Shown: positions 23,263 to 32,049 of the stretch, piece after piece
How positions within the stretch are numbered: position 1 is the first letter of the stretch
How the letters are laid out: every line of letters starts with the position of its first letter
NCBI GenBank assembly: GCA_964465355.1
Contig: CAYXJZ010000019.1
Span: forward strand, 1 to 45,782
Reading direction: 5' to 3'
Origin: JAABTL01 sp964465355
GTDB taxonomy: Bacteria > Deinococcota > Deinococci > Deinococcales > Trueperaceae
Length of the DNA stretch: 45,782 nucleotides
Translations under genes and position numbers: made by a program
Notes under the pieces: model-generated
The model's input: only the letters and a program-made list of their open reading frames with translations
Databases searched by the model: none
What the model was told of the DNA's origin: nothing

Positions 23263-23293
23263 GGAAGCGCCTTCCTCAAGGAAGCGCCTTCCT
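23263..23293 (-). repeat. tandem 17-bp repeat forming two hairpins between binding protein and permease genes
   Basis: Two copies, period 16-17 bp, of GGAAG-CGC-CTTCC: the first at 23263-23275 and the second, with 6-bp arms AGGAAG/CTTCCT, at 23279-23293. Inner arms can also pair with each other (CTTCCT/AGGAAG), giving alternative folds. They lie just past the stop codon of the solute-binding protein, a classic place for an mRNA-stabilising or attenuating element. Confidence 0.75.
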
Positions 23294-23296
23294 CAC

Positions 23297-24790
23297 TCAC
23301 GGAAGAGTGACGTTGCGCAGGTAGCGCAGGCCGCGGGTCGGGAGCTGCTGGTAACCCTGCAGGCCGTCGACGTGCGCCGTGAAGAGGGTGGCGTTGGCGA
23401 TGTGCGCGACCGGGCCGTTGCAGGCCAGCGCGTGCTGCAGCTCGGCGTAGATCGCCTGGCGGTCTGCCAGCGTCACGGCCGTCTGACCAGCGGTCAGGCC
23501 GACATCCACCGCTGGGTTGCTGTAGAGGAAGACGTTGGTGGAGCCACCGCTGCGGAAGGTGCGGTCGAGGTAGCCGTCGGGGTCGATGCTGCCGCCGTTG
23601 AGGCTGGCGAAGACGTCGAAGTCACTGTTGCGCCAACGCTGCACGAAGGCGCCCAGCTCCTCCACCGTGACGGAGGCGTTGAAGCCGGCCGCGGCCAACT
23701 GCGCCTGCGCCACCTGGGCCACGTCGACGATGACCCTCTGCGAGCCGAGCACAAGGATGTCGAAGCTGATGCCGTTGGGGTAGCCGGCTTCGGCCAGCAG
23801 CGAACGCGCGGCAGCTGGATCGGCGGCGTAGCAGGGGAAGACTTCGGTGGGCAGGGCGTAGTCGACCAGACCTGGGGAGAAGGGGCCGGCGACGGCGGCG
23901 TCACCGAAGTACACGGCCTCGACCATCTCCTCGCGGTCCAGCGCCAGGTTGAAGGCGTAGCGGACGCGCGGGTCATCGAAGGGCGGGCGGGTGGTGTTGA
24001 TGCCGAGCAGGGTGTAGGACAGGTCCTGCACGCCGAGCAGGGTGATGCCGCTGGTGTTGCGCAGCGTCTGGGCCGAGGCCGGGTCGACGTCGGGCAGCAG
24101 GTGGTAGGTGCCGGTGCGCAGGCCGGCCGTGCGGGTCGAGGCTTCCGGCACGATGTTCATGCGGATCTCGGCCACGCCGGGTTCACCGGGGCGGTAGTAG
24201 TTTGGGTTGGCCGTCAGCAGGATGTAGGTGTCGGGCACGACCTCGGTCAGCATGAACGGACCGGTGCCCACCGCCACCTGCTGCAGGTTGCCGTTGGCTT
24301 CCACGACCTCACGCGGGACGATGGTCAGGCCGGCCACGTTGGAGAGGAAGGGGGCGAAGGCCTGCGCCAGACGGAACTCCACGGTGTAGTCGTCGAGCGC
24401 GGTCACCGACGCCACCTGGGTGTAGCGGCTGGCAAGGGGTGAGGCCGTTGCCACGTCGATCACGCGCTCGTAGGAGTACACGACATCGGCGCTGGTGAAG
24501 GGGCGACCGTTGTGGAAGGTCACGCCTTCGCGCAGGCTGAGGACGTAGGTCAGGCCGTCGTCGGAGACGGTGTAGCCGGTGGCCAGCGCCGGTTCCAGCT
24601 GCAGGTCGGCGTTGGTCTCGAACAGTCCGTCGTAGATCTGCCCGATGACCTGGAAGCTGGAGAAGGCGGTGACGATGTGGGGGTCGAGGCCGGCCGGTGA
24701 GCTGTCGATGGCCAGCTCCAAGCGGCCCTGCTGAGCCAGGACGAAGCCCGTGGTGAGGGCCAGGACGATCGCGAGCATCCATCTGCGCAT
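23297..24790 (-). CDS. ABC transporter solute-binding protein, family 5 (peptide/nickel type)
   Basis: Extracytoplasmic receptor of the importer. The 497 residues start with a signal peptide (MRRWMLAIVLALTTGFVLAQQ, probable cut after VLA, no lipobox Cys), followed by the SBP_bac_5 pattern: DGLFETNADLQLEPALATGY, SLREGVTFHNGRPFTSADVVYSYERV, VGTGPFMLTEV and VRYAFNLALDREEMVEAVYFG. I choose the ATG at 24790 because GGAGG lies 7 nt upstream and the signal peptide follows at once; the frame extends 24 codons further without homology. Divergent from anmK, suggesting murein peptides as a possible ligand, but dipeptides or other oligopeptides are as likely. Confidence 0.93.
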   Translation of the reverse strand: MRRWMLAIVLALTTGFVLAQQGRLELAIDSSPAGLDPHIVTAFSSFQVIGQIYDGLFETNADLQLEPALATGYTVSDDGLTYVLSLREGVTFHNGRPFTSADVVYSYERVIDVATASPLASRYTQVASVTALDDYTVEFRLAQAFAPFLSNVAGLTIVPREVVEANGNLQQVAVGTGPFMLTEVVPDTYILLTANPNYYRPGEPGVAEIRMNIVPEASTRTAGLRTGTYHLLPDVDPASAQTLRNTSGITLLGVQDLSYTLLGINTTRPPFDDPRVRYAFNLALDREEMVEAVYFGDAAVAGPFSPGLVDYALPTEVFPCYAADPAAARSLLAEAGYPNGISFDILVLGSQRVIVDVAQVAQAQLAAAGFNASVTVEELGAFVQRWRNSDFDVFASLNGGSIDPDGYLDRTFRSGGSTNVFLYSNPAVDVGLTAGQTAVTLADRQAIYAELQHALACNGPVAHIANATLFTAHVDGLQGYQQLPTRGLRYLRNVTLP

Positions 24791-24874
24791 GCGCTGCCTC
24801 CTAGTGCGGTTCGGGCGGACCCGACGACGGTAGAACGGAAGTTCGACAGGGGAAGATACCACTCATAGACCAAT

Positions 24875-24888
24875 CATGTGGGCACATG
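24875..24888. promoter_or_regulatory. perfect dyad between the peptide ABC operon and anmK
   Basis: CATGTG-GG-CACATG, 6-bp arms with a 2-bp centre, lies between the divergent binding-protein gene and anmK. It overlaps or abuts the predicted anmK -10. A dimeric repressor could control one or both genes from here. Confidence 0.5.
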
Positions 24889-24889
24889 C

Positions 24890-24895
24890 TAGCTT
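24890..24895 (+). promoter_or_regulatory. candidate -10 of anmK (leaderless)
   Basis: TAGCTT ends 5 nt before the ATG at 24901; no Shine-Dalgarno is present. This supports 24901 over the in-frame ATG at 24886, which would lie upstream of the -10. Confidence 0.4.
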
Positions 24896-24900
24896 CGCGC

Positions 24901-26061
24901 ATGTCCACCCCTACCTGGCCGGCCGACCTGCCCCCGATGACCGTCCTCTCGCTCATGTCAGGCACCTCGGTGGACGGTGTGGACGCCACCCTGGCGCGTT
25001 TCGAGCAGACGGGCGGTCGCTTGGCCTGGGAGGTGCTCGAGCGGCGCAGCGCCGACTTCGATCCCCTGCTGCGCGAACGGCTTCTGAAGTCCATCGCACC
25101 GGGCGGCGCCGACGTCGTCGAGCTCACCCAGCTCCACACGGAGGTGGGCGAGGCCTACGCCGAGCTCTGCGCTGGGGTGGTCGAGGCCCAGCCTGTCGAC
25201 CTCATCGCCCTCTCCGGCCAGACCGTCTACCACATCCCCACCACCCAACCCGATCGGGGATGGCGCACGGTGTCCACCCTGCAACTGGGCGAGGCCTCGC
25301 GGGTGGTCGAGCGTTGTCGCCGGCCGGTGGTGTCGGACTTCCGCCAGGCGGACATGGCCGCTGGCGGTGGCGGCGCACCGCTGGTGTGCTTCGGCGACCT
25401 GCGGCTCTTCGGCGAGGTCGGCCGACACCGGGCGGTGCACAACCTGGGCGGCATCTCCAACCTCACCTACCTGCCGGCCAGCGGCGACGCCGACGCGGTC
25501 ATGGCCTTCGACACCGGGCCGTCGAACTGCCTGATGGACGAAGCCGCCCAGCTCACCATGGGTGCAGGCTTCGACGAAGGCGGCCGGCTGGCGGCGGCCG
25601 GGCAGATCGACGAGGCGCTGCTGGCACGTTGGATGGACCACCCTTACCTGCGGCTGCCGCCGCCCAAGACCACCGGCAGGGAGGTCTTCAACCTGCGCGA
25701 GTTCCTGCCAGAGGGGGTGGGCGAGCGTCGGCCAGAGGACCTGTTGGCCACCCTCACCGCCTACAGCGCCGAGAGCATCGCCCAGGCCTACCGGCAGTGG
25801 GTGCTCCCGCATGGACTGGACGAGGTGTTGCTGGCCGGCGGCGGCGCCCTCAACCCTACCCTGGTGGCCATGCTGCGGCAGCGCCTGCCCGATGGTGTGG
25901 CGGTGCGCACCTTCGAGGAGATGGGCTGGCGCTCCAAGGACCGCGAGACCCTGGCCTTCGGGGTGATGGCCTACGCCGCCTGGCATGGCCTGCCCAACAC
26001 CCTGCCCCGCGCCACAGGGGCAAGGCGAGCGGTGGTGGCCGGGCGGCTCAGCAGGCCCTGA
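24901..26061 (+). CDS. anmK: anhydro-N-acetylmuramic acid kinase
   Basis: Phosphorylates and opens 1,6-anhydro-MurNAc to MurNAc-6-phosphate in cell-wall recycling (with MurQ downstream in the pathway, not in this window). The 386 residues have the family hallmarks: VLSLMSGTSVDGVDATLARF near the N terminus, AAGGGGAPLVCFGD, HNLGGISNLTYL, AFDTGPSNCLMDEA, a TGREVFNLREFL block and LAGGGALNPTL. The ATG at 24901 is chosen from homology and from the -10 position. It is divergent from a peptide ABC importer, which may import murein peptides. Confidence 0.95.
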   Translation: MSTPTWPADLPPMTVLSLMSGTSVDGVDATLARFEQTGGRLAWEVLERRSADFDPLLRERLLKSIAPGGADVVELTQLHTEVGEAYAELCAGVVEAQPVDLIALSGQTVYHIPTTQPDRGWRTVSTLQLGEASRVVERCRRPVVSDFRQADMAAGGGGAPLVCFGDLRLFGEVGRHRAVHNLGGISNLTYLPASGDADAVMAFDTGPSNCLMDEAAQLTMGAGFDEGGRLAAAGQIDEALLARWMDHPYLRLPPPKTTGREVFNLREFLPEGVGERRPEDLLATLTAYSAESIAQAYRQWVLPHGLDEVLLAGGGALNPTLVAMLRQRLPDGVAVRTFEEMGWRSKDRETLAFGVMAYAAWHGLPNTLPRATGARRAVVAGRLSRP

Positions 26062-26087
26062 GACGGGACGGGTGCTCGGCAGGTCGT

Positions 26088-26093
26088 TAGGAT
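26088..26093 (+). promoter_or_regulatory. candidate -10 of the deoxyhypusine-synthase-like gene (leaderless)
   Basis: TAGGAT ends 7 nt before the ATG at 26101. An in-frame ATG at 26092 lies inside this hexamer, so 26101 is the better start. Confidence 0.5.
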
Positions 26094-26100
26094 GGCGACC

Positions 26101-27102
<1,002 letters not shown>

Positions 27103-27127
27103 TGGCCCGCCCGCTGACCGACACGGC

Positions 27128-29341
27128 CTAGCTCACCGGTCGGTCGAGGCGCGCCACCACCATGGTCGTGCGCCAGCCCACCACCTGCCCAGCCAGTCGG
27201 CGGCGGTAGCGCCGCTCCACCTCGGCCACCTGGGCCGGTTCCAGCCGTGCGAGCAGGGCGGTGGCGTAGGGCCCTGGCTGCCCTTCATCGCCGAACCAGC
27301 GACCCACCGCCTCGGGCGCCACCCTCTGGTCACCCTGCACCGACACCTCGCGCAAGGTGGCCAGCTGCAGGCCGCTCGTCTCGGCCACCTCGCGCCAGCG
27401 CTCGGTGGTCCAGGCCTTGGTCTCGCCTCGGTACAGGGATTCCTCTGCGTCCGCGACCGCCCGCCCCAGAGCCTCGTCATCGCTCCAGTCGATCAGCGCG
27501 GAGAGGCGCTGCGAACGACTGGCATCCGTCTCGGCCAAGACGAGACCACCCTCACCGCTGAGGTGGGTGGCGGCCGAGCGCAACCAACTTGCCGGGTCGT
27601 CCATGCCGCCCAGCACGCCGCGGCCGATGAGCCGGTCGAAACGCGGGCGCTCGGCGGCGGTCGTGGCCTCCAAGGCCGCGTCCAGGTCGAGCGGCGCGGC
27701 CTGCAACACCACGGGTCGATCGAGCTCGCTCAACTGCATGGCCTGCTGCCGCAGCACCTGGACCTGCTGAGCGTCGGCCGCCATGGCCCATACCTGCCCC
27801 TCTGGCGTGCGGCGCACCGCTTCCCAGGTGAGCAGGCCGCTGCCTGCTGCCAGGTCGAGCACCAGGTGGTGCCGCTGCAAGGCGGCGACCTCCATGACCT
27901 CCTCGCGCAGCTTGGCCAGCCGTGCGCCGGTGGAGGAGACGGTGCGCTCCAGCCAGCGCTCGCGAGCCCGGTCGACGGGGGAGGTGCTCAACACCTCAAG
28001 CGTGCTCTCCGACTCGCCTTCGAGCATGGCCGCCAGCTGCGCCTCCCGGCGCCTGGCCACCTGCAGCCGCACGGCGGCCTCCGCGCCCTGGTCGCTTGGC
28101 TGGTAGAAGACCTTGCCTTGCAGTGCCTGTGGCAGGTACTGCTGCGCCACCCAATGGTCGCGGTAGGCATGCGGGTAGGCGTAGCCGGCGCCGTGGCCGA
28201 AGCCCTCCGCGTCACGGTTGGCGTCACGCAGCTGGTTGGGCACCTCGCCCTCGCGTTCCTTGCCCACCGTGTCCAGCGCATCGAAGAAGGCCATGGTGGA
28301 GTTGGACTTGGCGGCGTTGGCCAGGTAGAGGGTGGCCTGGGCCAGGTGGTAGCGGCCCTCTGGCAGGCCGACGTAGTCGTAGGCCTGCGCGGCAGAGGCC
28401 ACCACGCCGAGCGCCTGGGGATCGGCCAGGCCGATGTCCTCGCTGGCCAGGATGAGCAGCCGCCGCAGGATGAAGCGCGGGTCCTCGCCGGCATAGACCA
28501 TCTTCGCCAGCCAGTACAGGGAGGCGTCCGGATCGCTGCCGCGCACGCTCTTGATGAAGGCGCTGATGGTGTCGAAGTGGGCGTCGCCTTCCTTGTCGTA
28601 GAGCACCGCCCGCTGCTGGATCGACTCCTCGGCCACCGCCTTGCTGACGCGGATGACGCCGTCATCGCCCGGTGGGGTGGTGGTGACGGCCAGCTCGAGG
28701 GCGTTGAGCAAGGAACGCGCGTCGCCGTTGGCCACGCCGACCAGATGGTCAAGCGCGTCGTCGTCCAGCGCCACCTGCAGCCGGCCGAAGCCCCGCTCCG
28801 GCTCGGCCAGCGCCTGCGCGGCCACCTTGCGCAGGTCGTCCTCGGTCAACGGCTTGAGCTGGAAGACGCGCGAGCGCGACACCAGGGCCTTGTTGACCTC
28901 GAAGTAGGGGTTCTCGGTGGTGGCGCCGATCAGCACCACCGTGCCGTTCTCCACCCAAGGCAGCAGGGCATCCTGCTGGGCCTTGTTGAAGCGGTGCACC
29001 TCGTCGACGAAGAGGATGGTGCGGCGCCCCATGCGCTGGTGCTGCTGGGCCTCCGCCACCGCCTCGCGGATGTCCTTCACCCCGCCCAGCACGGCGTTGA
29101 GGGCGGTGAAGCGGGCGCTTGTGCTGTTGGCGATGACGCGCGCCAGGGTGGTCTTGCCGGTGCCTGGCGGGCCGTAGAGCAGCACCGAGGAGAGCTGGTC
29201 GGCCTGGATGGCGCGGCGCAGCAGGCGGCCTGGGCCCAGGATGTGGTCCTGGCCGACGTACTCGTCCAGCGTGCGCGGGCGCATGCGGGCCGCCAGCGGT
29301 TGGTCGTCGGCGCGCTGGAAGAGCGTGGAGGACTCGGCCAT
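27128..29341 (-). CDS. rarA: RarA/MgsA AAA+ ATPase fused to a methyltransferase-like domain
   Basis: Residues 1-430 are RarA, a clamp-loader-like ATPase acting at stalled replication forks: RPRTLDEYVGQDHILGPG, Walker A GPPGTGKT (57-64), Walker B ILFVDEVHRF (Asp113, Glu114), sensor-1 GATTENPYFEVN and the RarA C-terminal block (RGSDPDASLYWLAKMVYAGEDPRFI...RRLLILASEDIGLADP). Residues about 470-737 form a Rossmann-like domain with a SAM-binding-type motif DLAAGSGLL (about 494-502). Its later motifs are weak, so enzymatic activity is uncertain. The same kind of fusion is known from cyanobacteria. The ATG at 29341 follows TAGGCT by 8 nt; it lies 18 nt after the radical SAM gene stop. Confidence 0.92.
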   Translation of the reverse strand: MAESSTLFQRADDQPLAARMRPRTLDEYVGQDHILGPGRLLRRAIQADQLSSVLLYGPPGTGKTTLARVIANSTSARFTALNAVLGGVKDIREAVAEAQQHQRMGRRTILFVDEVHRFNKAQQDALLPWVENGTVVLIGATTENPYFEVNKALVSRSRVFQLKPLTEDDLRKVAAQALAEPERGFGRLQVALDDDALDHLVGVANGDARSLLNALELAVTTTPPGDDGVIRVSKAVAEESIQQRAVLYDKEGDAHFDTISAFIKSVRGSDPDASLYWLAKMVYAGEDPRFILRRLLILASEDIGLADPQALGVVASAAQAYDYVGLPEGRYHLAQATLYLANAAKSNSTMAFFDALDTVGKEREGEVPNQLRDANRDAEGFGHGAGYAYPHAYRDHWVAQQYLPQALQGKVFYQPSDQGAEAAVRLQVARRREAQLAAMLEGESESTLEVLSTSPVDRARERWLERTVSSTGARLAKLREEVMEVAALQRHHLVLDLAAGSGLLTWEAVRRTPEGQVWAMAADAQQVQVLRQQAMQLSELDRPVVLQAAPLDLDAALEATTAAERPRFDRLIGRGVLGGMDDPASWLRSAATHLSGEGGLVLAETDASRSQRLSALIDWSDDEALGRAVADAEESLYRGETKAWTTERWREVAETSGLQLATLREVSVQGDQRVAPEAVGRWFGDEGQPGPYATALLARLEPAQVAEVERRYRRRLAGQVVGWRTTMVVARLDRPVS

Positions 29342-29349
29342 GGACCCCC

Positions 29350-29355
29350 AGCCTA
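29350..29355 (-). promoter_or_regulatory. candidate -10 of rarA (leaderless)
   Basis: TAGGCT on the minus strand, 8 nt before the ATG at 29341, just after the TAA of the radical SAM gene. Read-through from upstream is also possible; GGGGG 3-7 nt before the ATG could act as a weak ribosome site. Confidence 0.4.
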
Positions 29356-29359
29356 AGGC

Positions 29360-30430
29360 TTAGAACAACCCCGGCTGCTGCACCCGCCCCGGCACCCTGA
29401 AGTGCTCGCCGCTGAGCCGGGGCAGGTCGCGATCCAGGCCCGCGCGCCGACGGTGGAGCCGGAAGCTGTTCCTGATCTGCTCGGCGTAGTGACCCTCGCC
29501 GCGCATGCGCACACCGAAGCGCGACTCGTTGAGCTTGCCGCCCCTTGCCTCACGCACGTGGTTGAGCACCTTCTCCGCCCGCAGCGGCGCATGCTCCGCC
29601 AGCCAGGTGCTGAACACCTCGGCCACGGCGCCTGGCAGGCGCAGCAGGGTCCAGCCGGCCCCGACGGCGCCGTGGTCGGCGGCGGCCTGCAGGATGGCGG
29701 GCATCTCGTGGTCGTTGAGGCCGGGGATGATGGGCGCCACGTTGACGCTGGCCCGCACGCCGGCCTCGCTGAGCTGGCGGATGGCGTTCAGGCGGGCGGT
29801 GGCGGTGGAGGTGCGCGGCTCCAAGCGACGCCTCAGCTCCTCGTCGAGGGTGGTGATGGACAGCGTCACGTGCACCGCACCCCAGCGGGCCAGTTCGCTG
29901 AGGTGGTCGATGTCCCTCGCCACCAGCGCGTTCTTGGTGATGAGCCCGACGGGCTGCCGATGGGCGGCCAGCACCGCCAGGCAGGAGCGGGTGACCTCCA
30001 TCTTGCGCTCGATGGGCTGGTAGGGGTCGGTGACGCCCGAGAGCACCATCACCTTGGGCTGCCAGCTCGGCTTGGCCAGTTCCTTGGCCAGCAGCTCGTC
30101 GGCGTCCTCCTTGACCAGGATGATGCGCTCGAAGTCGAGGCCGGCTGACAGACCGAGGTACTCGTGGGTGGGGCGGGCGTAGCAGTAGCTGCAGCCGTGC
30201 TCGCAGCCGCGGTAGGGGTTGAGGCTGACGCTGAAGCCCAGGTCGGGCGAGTCGTTGCGGCTGACGACCGAACGGCTGTCGTCGCGCAGGTAGCGGGTGC
30301 GGACTGGGGAGCCTTCGCCGGTCGCCAGCTCCAGATCGAGCTCGTCGCCGTCCAAGACGATCTCGTGACCAGTGAAGCGCTGCGTGGGGTCGACGTTGGC
30401 ACCGCGCCCACGTTGCGGAGAATGGGGCAT
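29360..30430 (-). CDS. radical SAM protein, PA0069/Rv2578c (SplB-like) family
   Basis: 356 residues. The 4Fe-4S cluster motif is CEHGCSYC (Cys76, Cys80, Cys83), preceded by SLNPYRGCEHG, a pattern shared with spore photoproduct lyase relatives. Further blocks are VMVLSGVTDPYQPIERK, LITKNALVARDIDHL, HVTLSITTLDEELRRRLEPR and NVAPIIPGLND. The precise reaction of this subfamily is unknown to me. The start at 30430 (MPHSPQRGRG) is chosen because TAGTAT lies 7 nt upstream; an open extension of 48 codons has no homology. It is tandem with rarA and divergent from the LysE-type exporter, so a DNA-repair-related role is possible but not shown. Confidence 0.88.
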   Translation of the reverse strand: MPHSPQRGRGANVDPTQRFTGHEIVLDGDELDLELATGEGSPVRTRYLRDDSRSVVSRNDSPDLGFSVSLNPYRGCEHGCSYCYARPTHEYLGLSAGLDFERIILVKEDADELLAKELAKPSWQPKVMVLSGVTDPYQPIERKMEVTRSCLAVLAAHRQPVGLITKNALVARDIDHLSELARWGAVHVTLSITTLDEELRRRLEPRTSTATARLNAIRQLSEAGVRASVNVAPIIPGLNDHEMPAILQAAADHGAVGAGWTLLRLPGAVAEVFSTWLAEHAPLRAEKVLNHVREARGGKLNESRFGVRMRGEGHYAEQIRNSFRLHRRRAGLDRDLPRLSGEHFRVPGRVQQPGLF

Positions 30431-30437
30431 GCCATAG

Positions 30438-30443
30438 ATACTA
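30438..30443 (-). promoter_or_regulatory. candidate -10 of the radical SAM gene (leaderless)
   Basis: TAGTAT on the minus strand ends 7 nt before the ATG at 30430. No Shine-Dalgarno is visible. Confidence 0.45.
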
Positions 30444-30556
30444 CGGTATCCACGACCGGCGGTTGGTTCGCCCGCACACCGGTGACGGCGCATGCCAGAC
30501 TGGCCGCCAGTCAGGCCGAGAGCCATGCAGGCTCGTCGACCCAGGAGGCCCGAACC

Positions 30557-31198
30557 GTGCCGGACGCTTCGCAATGGACGCTGTTCCTCGTCGCTGCCAT
30601 CCTCCTACTGGTCACGCCGGGGCCGGCTGTGCTCTACGTGGTGACCCGCAGCCTCGACCAGGGAAGACGCGCCGGCCTCGTGTCGGTGGCCGGCATCGGC
30701 CTCGGCACCTTGGTGCACGTCGCGGCAGCCACCTTGGGCGTATCGGCCCTGCTTGCCTCGTCGGCCGCCGCCTTCGGCGTCGTGAAGTGGGCGGGCGCGG
30801 CCTACCTGGTCTGGCTGGGCCTTCAGCGCATGTTGAAGCGTGACAAGGAGGGCTCGGCGATCAGTCCGCAACCGCAGCATGGCGCGTGGAGGACCTTCTG
30901 GCAGGGCTTCATGGTCAACCTGCTCAACCCCAAGACGGCCTTGTTCTTCCTCGCATTCCTGCCGCAGTTCGTGAACCCCACGCAGCCGGTGGCGCCTCAG
31001 ATGCTCGCCCTTGGCCTGAGCTTCACGGCCTTGGGCTTGGCCTCGGACGCGCTCTTCGCCCTCTTGGCTGGCACCGTGCGGCGGCGGGTGTTGACCGGTG
31101 GGCGGGCCGCTGGCCTGCTGAAGGCCCAGCGCTACCTGACGGGTGGGGTGTTCATCGCCTTGGGACTCACGGCCGCGCTCACGCGCAGGGCCACCTAG
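30557..31198 (+). CDS. LysE/RhtB-family exporter
   Basis: 213-residue inner-membrane protein of the amino-acid/metabolite efflux family. It starts MPDASQWTLFLVAAILLLVTPGPAVLYVVTRSL, with the TPGP motif of helix 1, followed by GLGTLVHVAAATLGVSALL, AGAAYLVWLGLQRM and FMVNLLNPKTALFFLAFLPQFV, the family's most conserved block. About five or six helices are present. The GTG at 30557 has AGGAGG at 30543-30548, 8 nt upstream; the frame is open further upstream but that part is antisense to the radical SAM gene. Substrate unknown. It converges with the secreted-repeat gene. Confidence 0.93.
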   Translation: MPDASQWTLFLVAAILLLVTPGPAVLYVVTRSLDQGRRAGLVSVAGIGLGTLVHVAAATLGVSALLASSAAAFGVVKWAGAAYLVWLGLQRMLKRDKEGSAISPQPQHGAWRTFWQGFMVNLLNPKTALFFLAFLPQFVNPTQPVAPQMLALGLSFTALGLASDALFALLAGTVRRRVLTGGRAAGLLKAQRYLTGGVFIALGLTAALTRRAT

Positions 31199-31231
31199 GG
31201 GTTCGTCCCGCTCGAGACCGCTCGACCCTGC

Positions 31232-31987
31232 TCAAGGTCGCGCCACCCACCAGTTCCCGCCCACGCCATCGCCGGTGACTTGACCGGGGGCCTGGTCGGC
31301 ACGCCAGTAGTACAGCGGCGCACCGTCGTAGGTCAGCTGCCGACTGCCGTCCTCGCGCTGGATCCAGGCCAGTCGTCCATCGGCACCCGAGGCGGCGGGC
31401 AACAGGCCACCACCGTCGAAGCCGCCCACCAGCGGCGGCCAGTTCGTGGCGCAGGAGCCGCTGCAGTTGGAGACGCCACCCGCGTCCTCGGCGAAGGTGT
31501 AGAGGGTCATGCCGGTAGGCCCCACCAAGACCTGGCCCAGTTCGGGGTGGGTCGCGACCTGCACCGTGGGGTTCAGGTTGGCGAGCCACCAGACACCGCC
31601 CACCTCATGGCCGGTGGTGTGGCCGGGCTCGCTGTCGTTCACCCAGGTGTACAGAGGCCAGCCGTTGTACGCCAGCTGGCTGCTCCCGTCTGCCCTTGTG
31701 ATGGTGCTCAAGCTGCCGGGGATGGCCAAGGACGAGGTGATGGCCGCGTCCTCCACCAACGCCGGCGGCCAGTTGGCGGCACAGGTTTCGTCGCAGTTGG
31801 ACACGCCTGCCCCGTCCCTGCTGAAGACGTAGAGGGACATACCGGCGGCGTCGGTCAGGAAGTGGCCGAGCACGGCGTCGTAGCGCACTTGCACGGTGGG
31901 CGTGACGGCTTGTGCCGACACCAAGCCGAGGAGGATGCTGAGGCCGAGCAGGACAGCGAGCGACCGCGGGATCAGGCGCATGGACAT
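31232..31987 (-). CDS. secreted protein with two COG4315-type repeats
   Basis: 251 residues with a signal peptide (RLIPRSLAVLLGLSILLGLVSAQA, likely cut after VSA). Two homologous halves follow, each with the PF03640-like pattern: L-x-D-x-x-G-M-S/T-L-Y-x-F, then SNCDETCAANWPP or SNCSGSCATNWPP, then QL.Y.G.PLY.W. Each repeat therefore holds a C-x3-C pair, either a disulfide or a cofactor site. There is no lipobox Cys. The ATG at 31987 has GGAGG upstream. It lies 62 nt behind the anti-sigma gene and has its own copy of the ECF-type promoter, so it is the most likely direct output of the adjacent sigma factor. Confidence 0.9.
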   Translation of the reverse strand: MSMRLIPRSLAVLLGLSILLGLVSAQAVTPTVQVRYDAVLGHFLTDAAGMSLYVFSRDGAGVSNCDETCAANWPPALVEDAAITSSLAIPGSLSTITRADGSSQLAYNGWPLYTWVNDSEPGHTTGHEVGGVWWLANLNPTVQVATHPELGQVLVGPTGMTLYTFAEDAGGVSNCSGSCATNWPPLVGGFDGGGLLPAASGADGRLAWIQREDGSRQLTYDGAPLYYWRADQAPGQVTGDGVGGNWWVARP

Positions 31988-32004
31988 GGTGGACCTCCAC
32001 CCGC

Positions 32005-32033
32005 AGGTACGCGGGCAAGGTGCGATCGGATGC
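32005..32033 (-). promoter_or_regulatory. SigK-like ECF promoter of the secreted-repeat gene
   Basis: Minus strand GCATCCGATCGC (32033-32022), 9 nt, then GCGTACCT (32012-32005), ending 17 nt before the ATG. The same 12-mer, the same 9-nt gap and GCGTAGCT occur before the sigma gene. Read as -35 GCATCC, N16, -10 CGTA-C, it is close to the mycobacterial SigK consensus CCATCC-N16/17-CGAATA as I remember it. Confidence 0.7.
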
Positions 32034-32049
32034 GGATCGGCCTCCGGCC

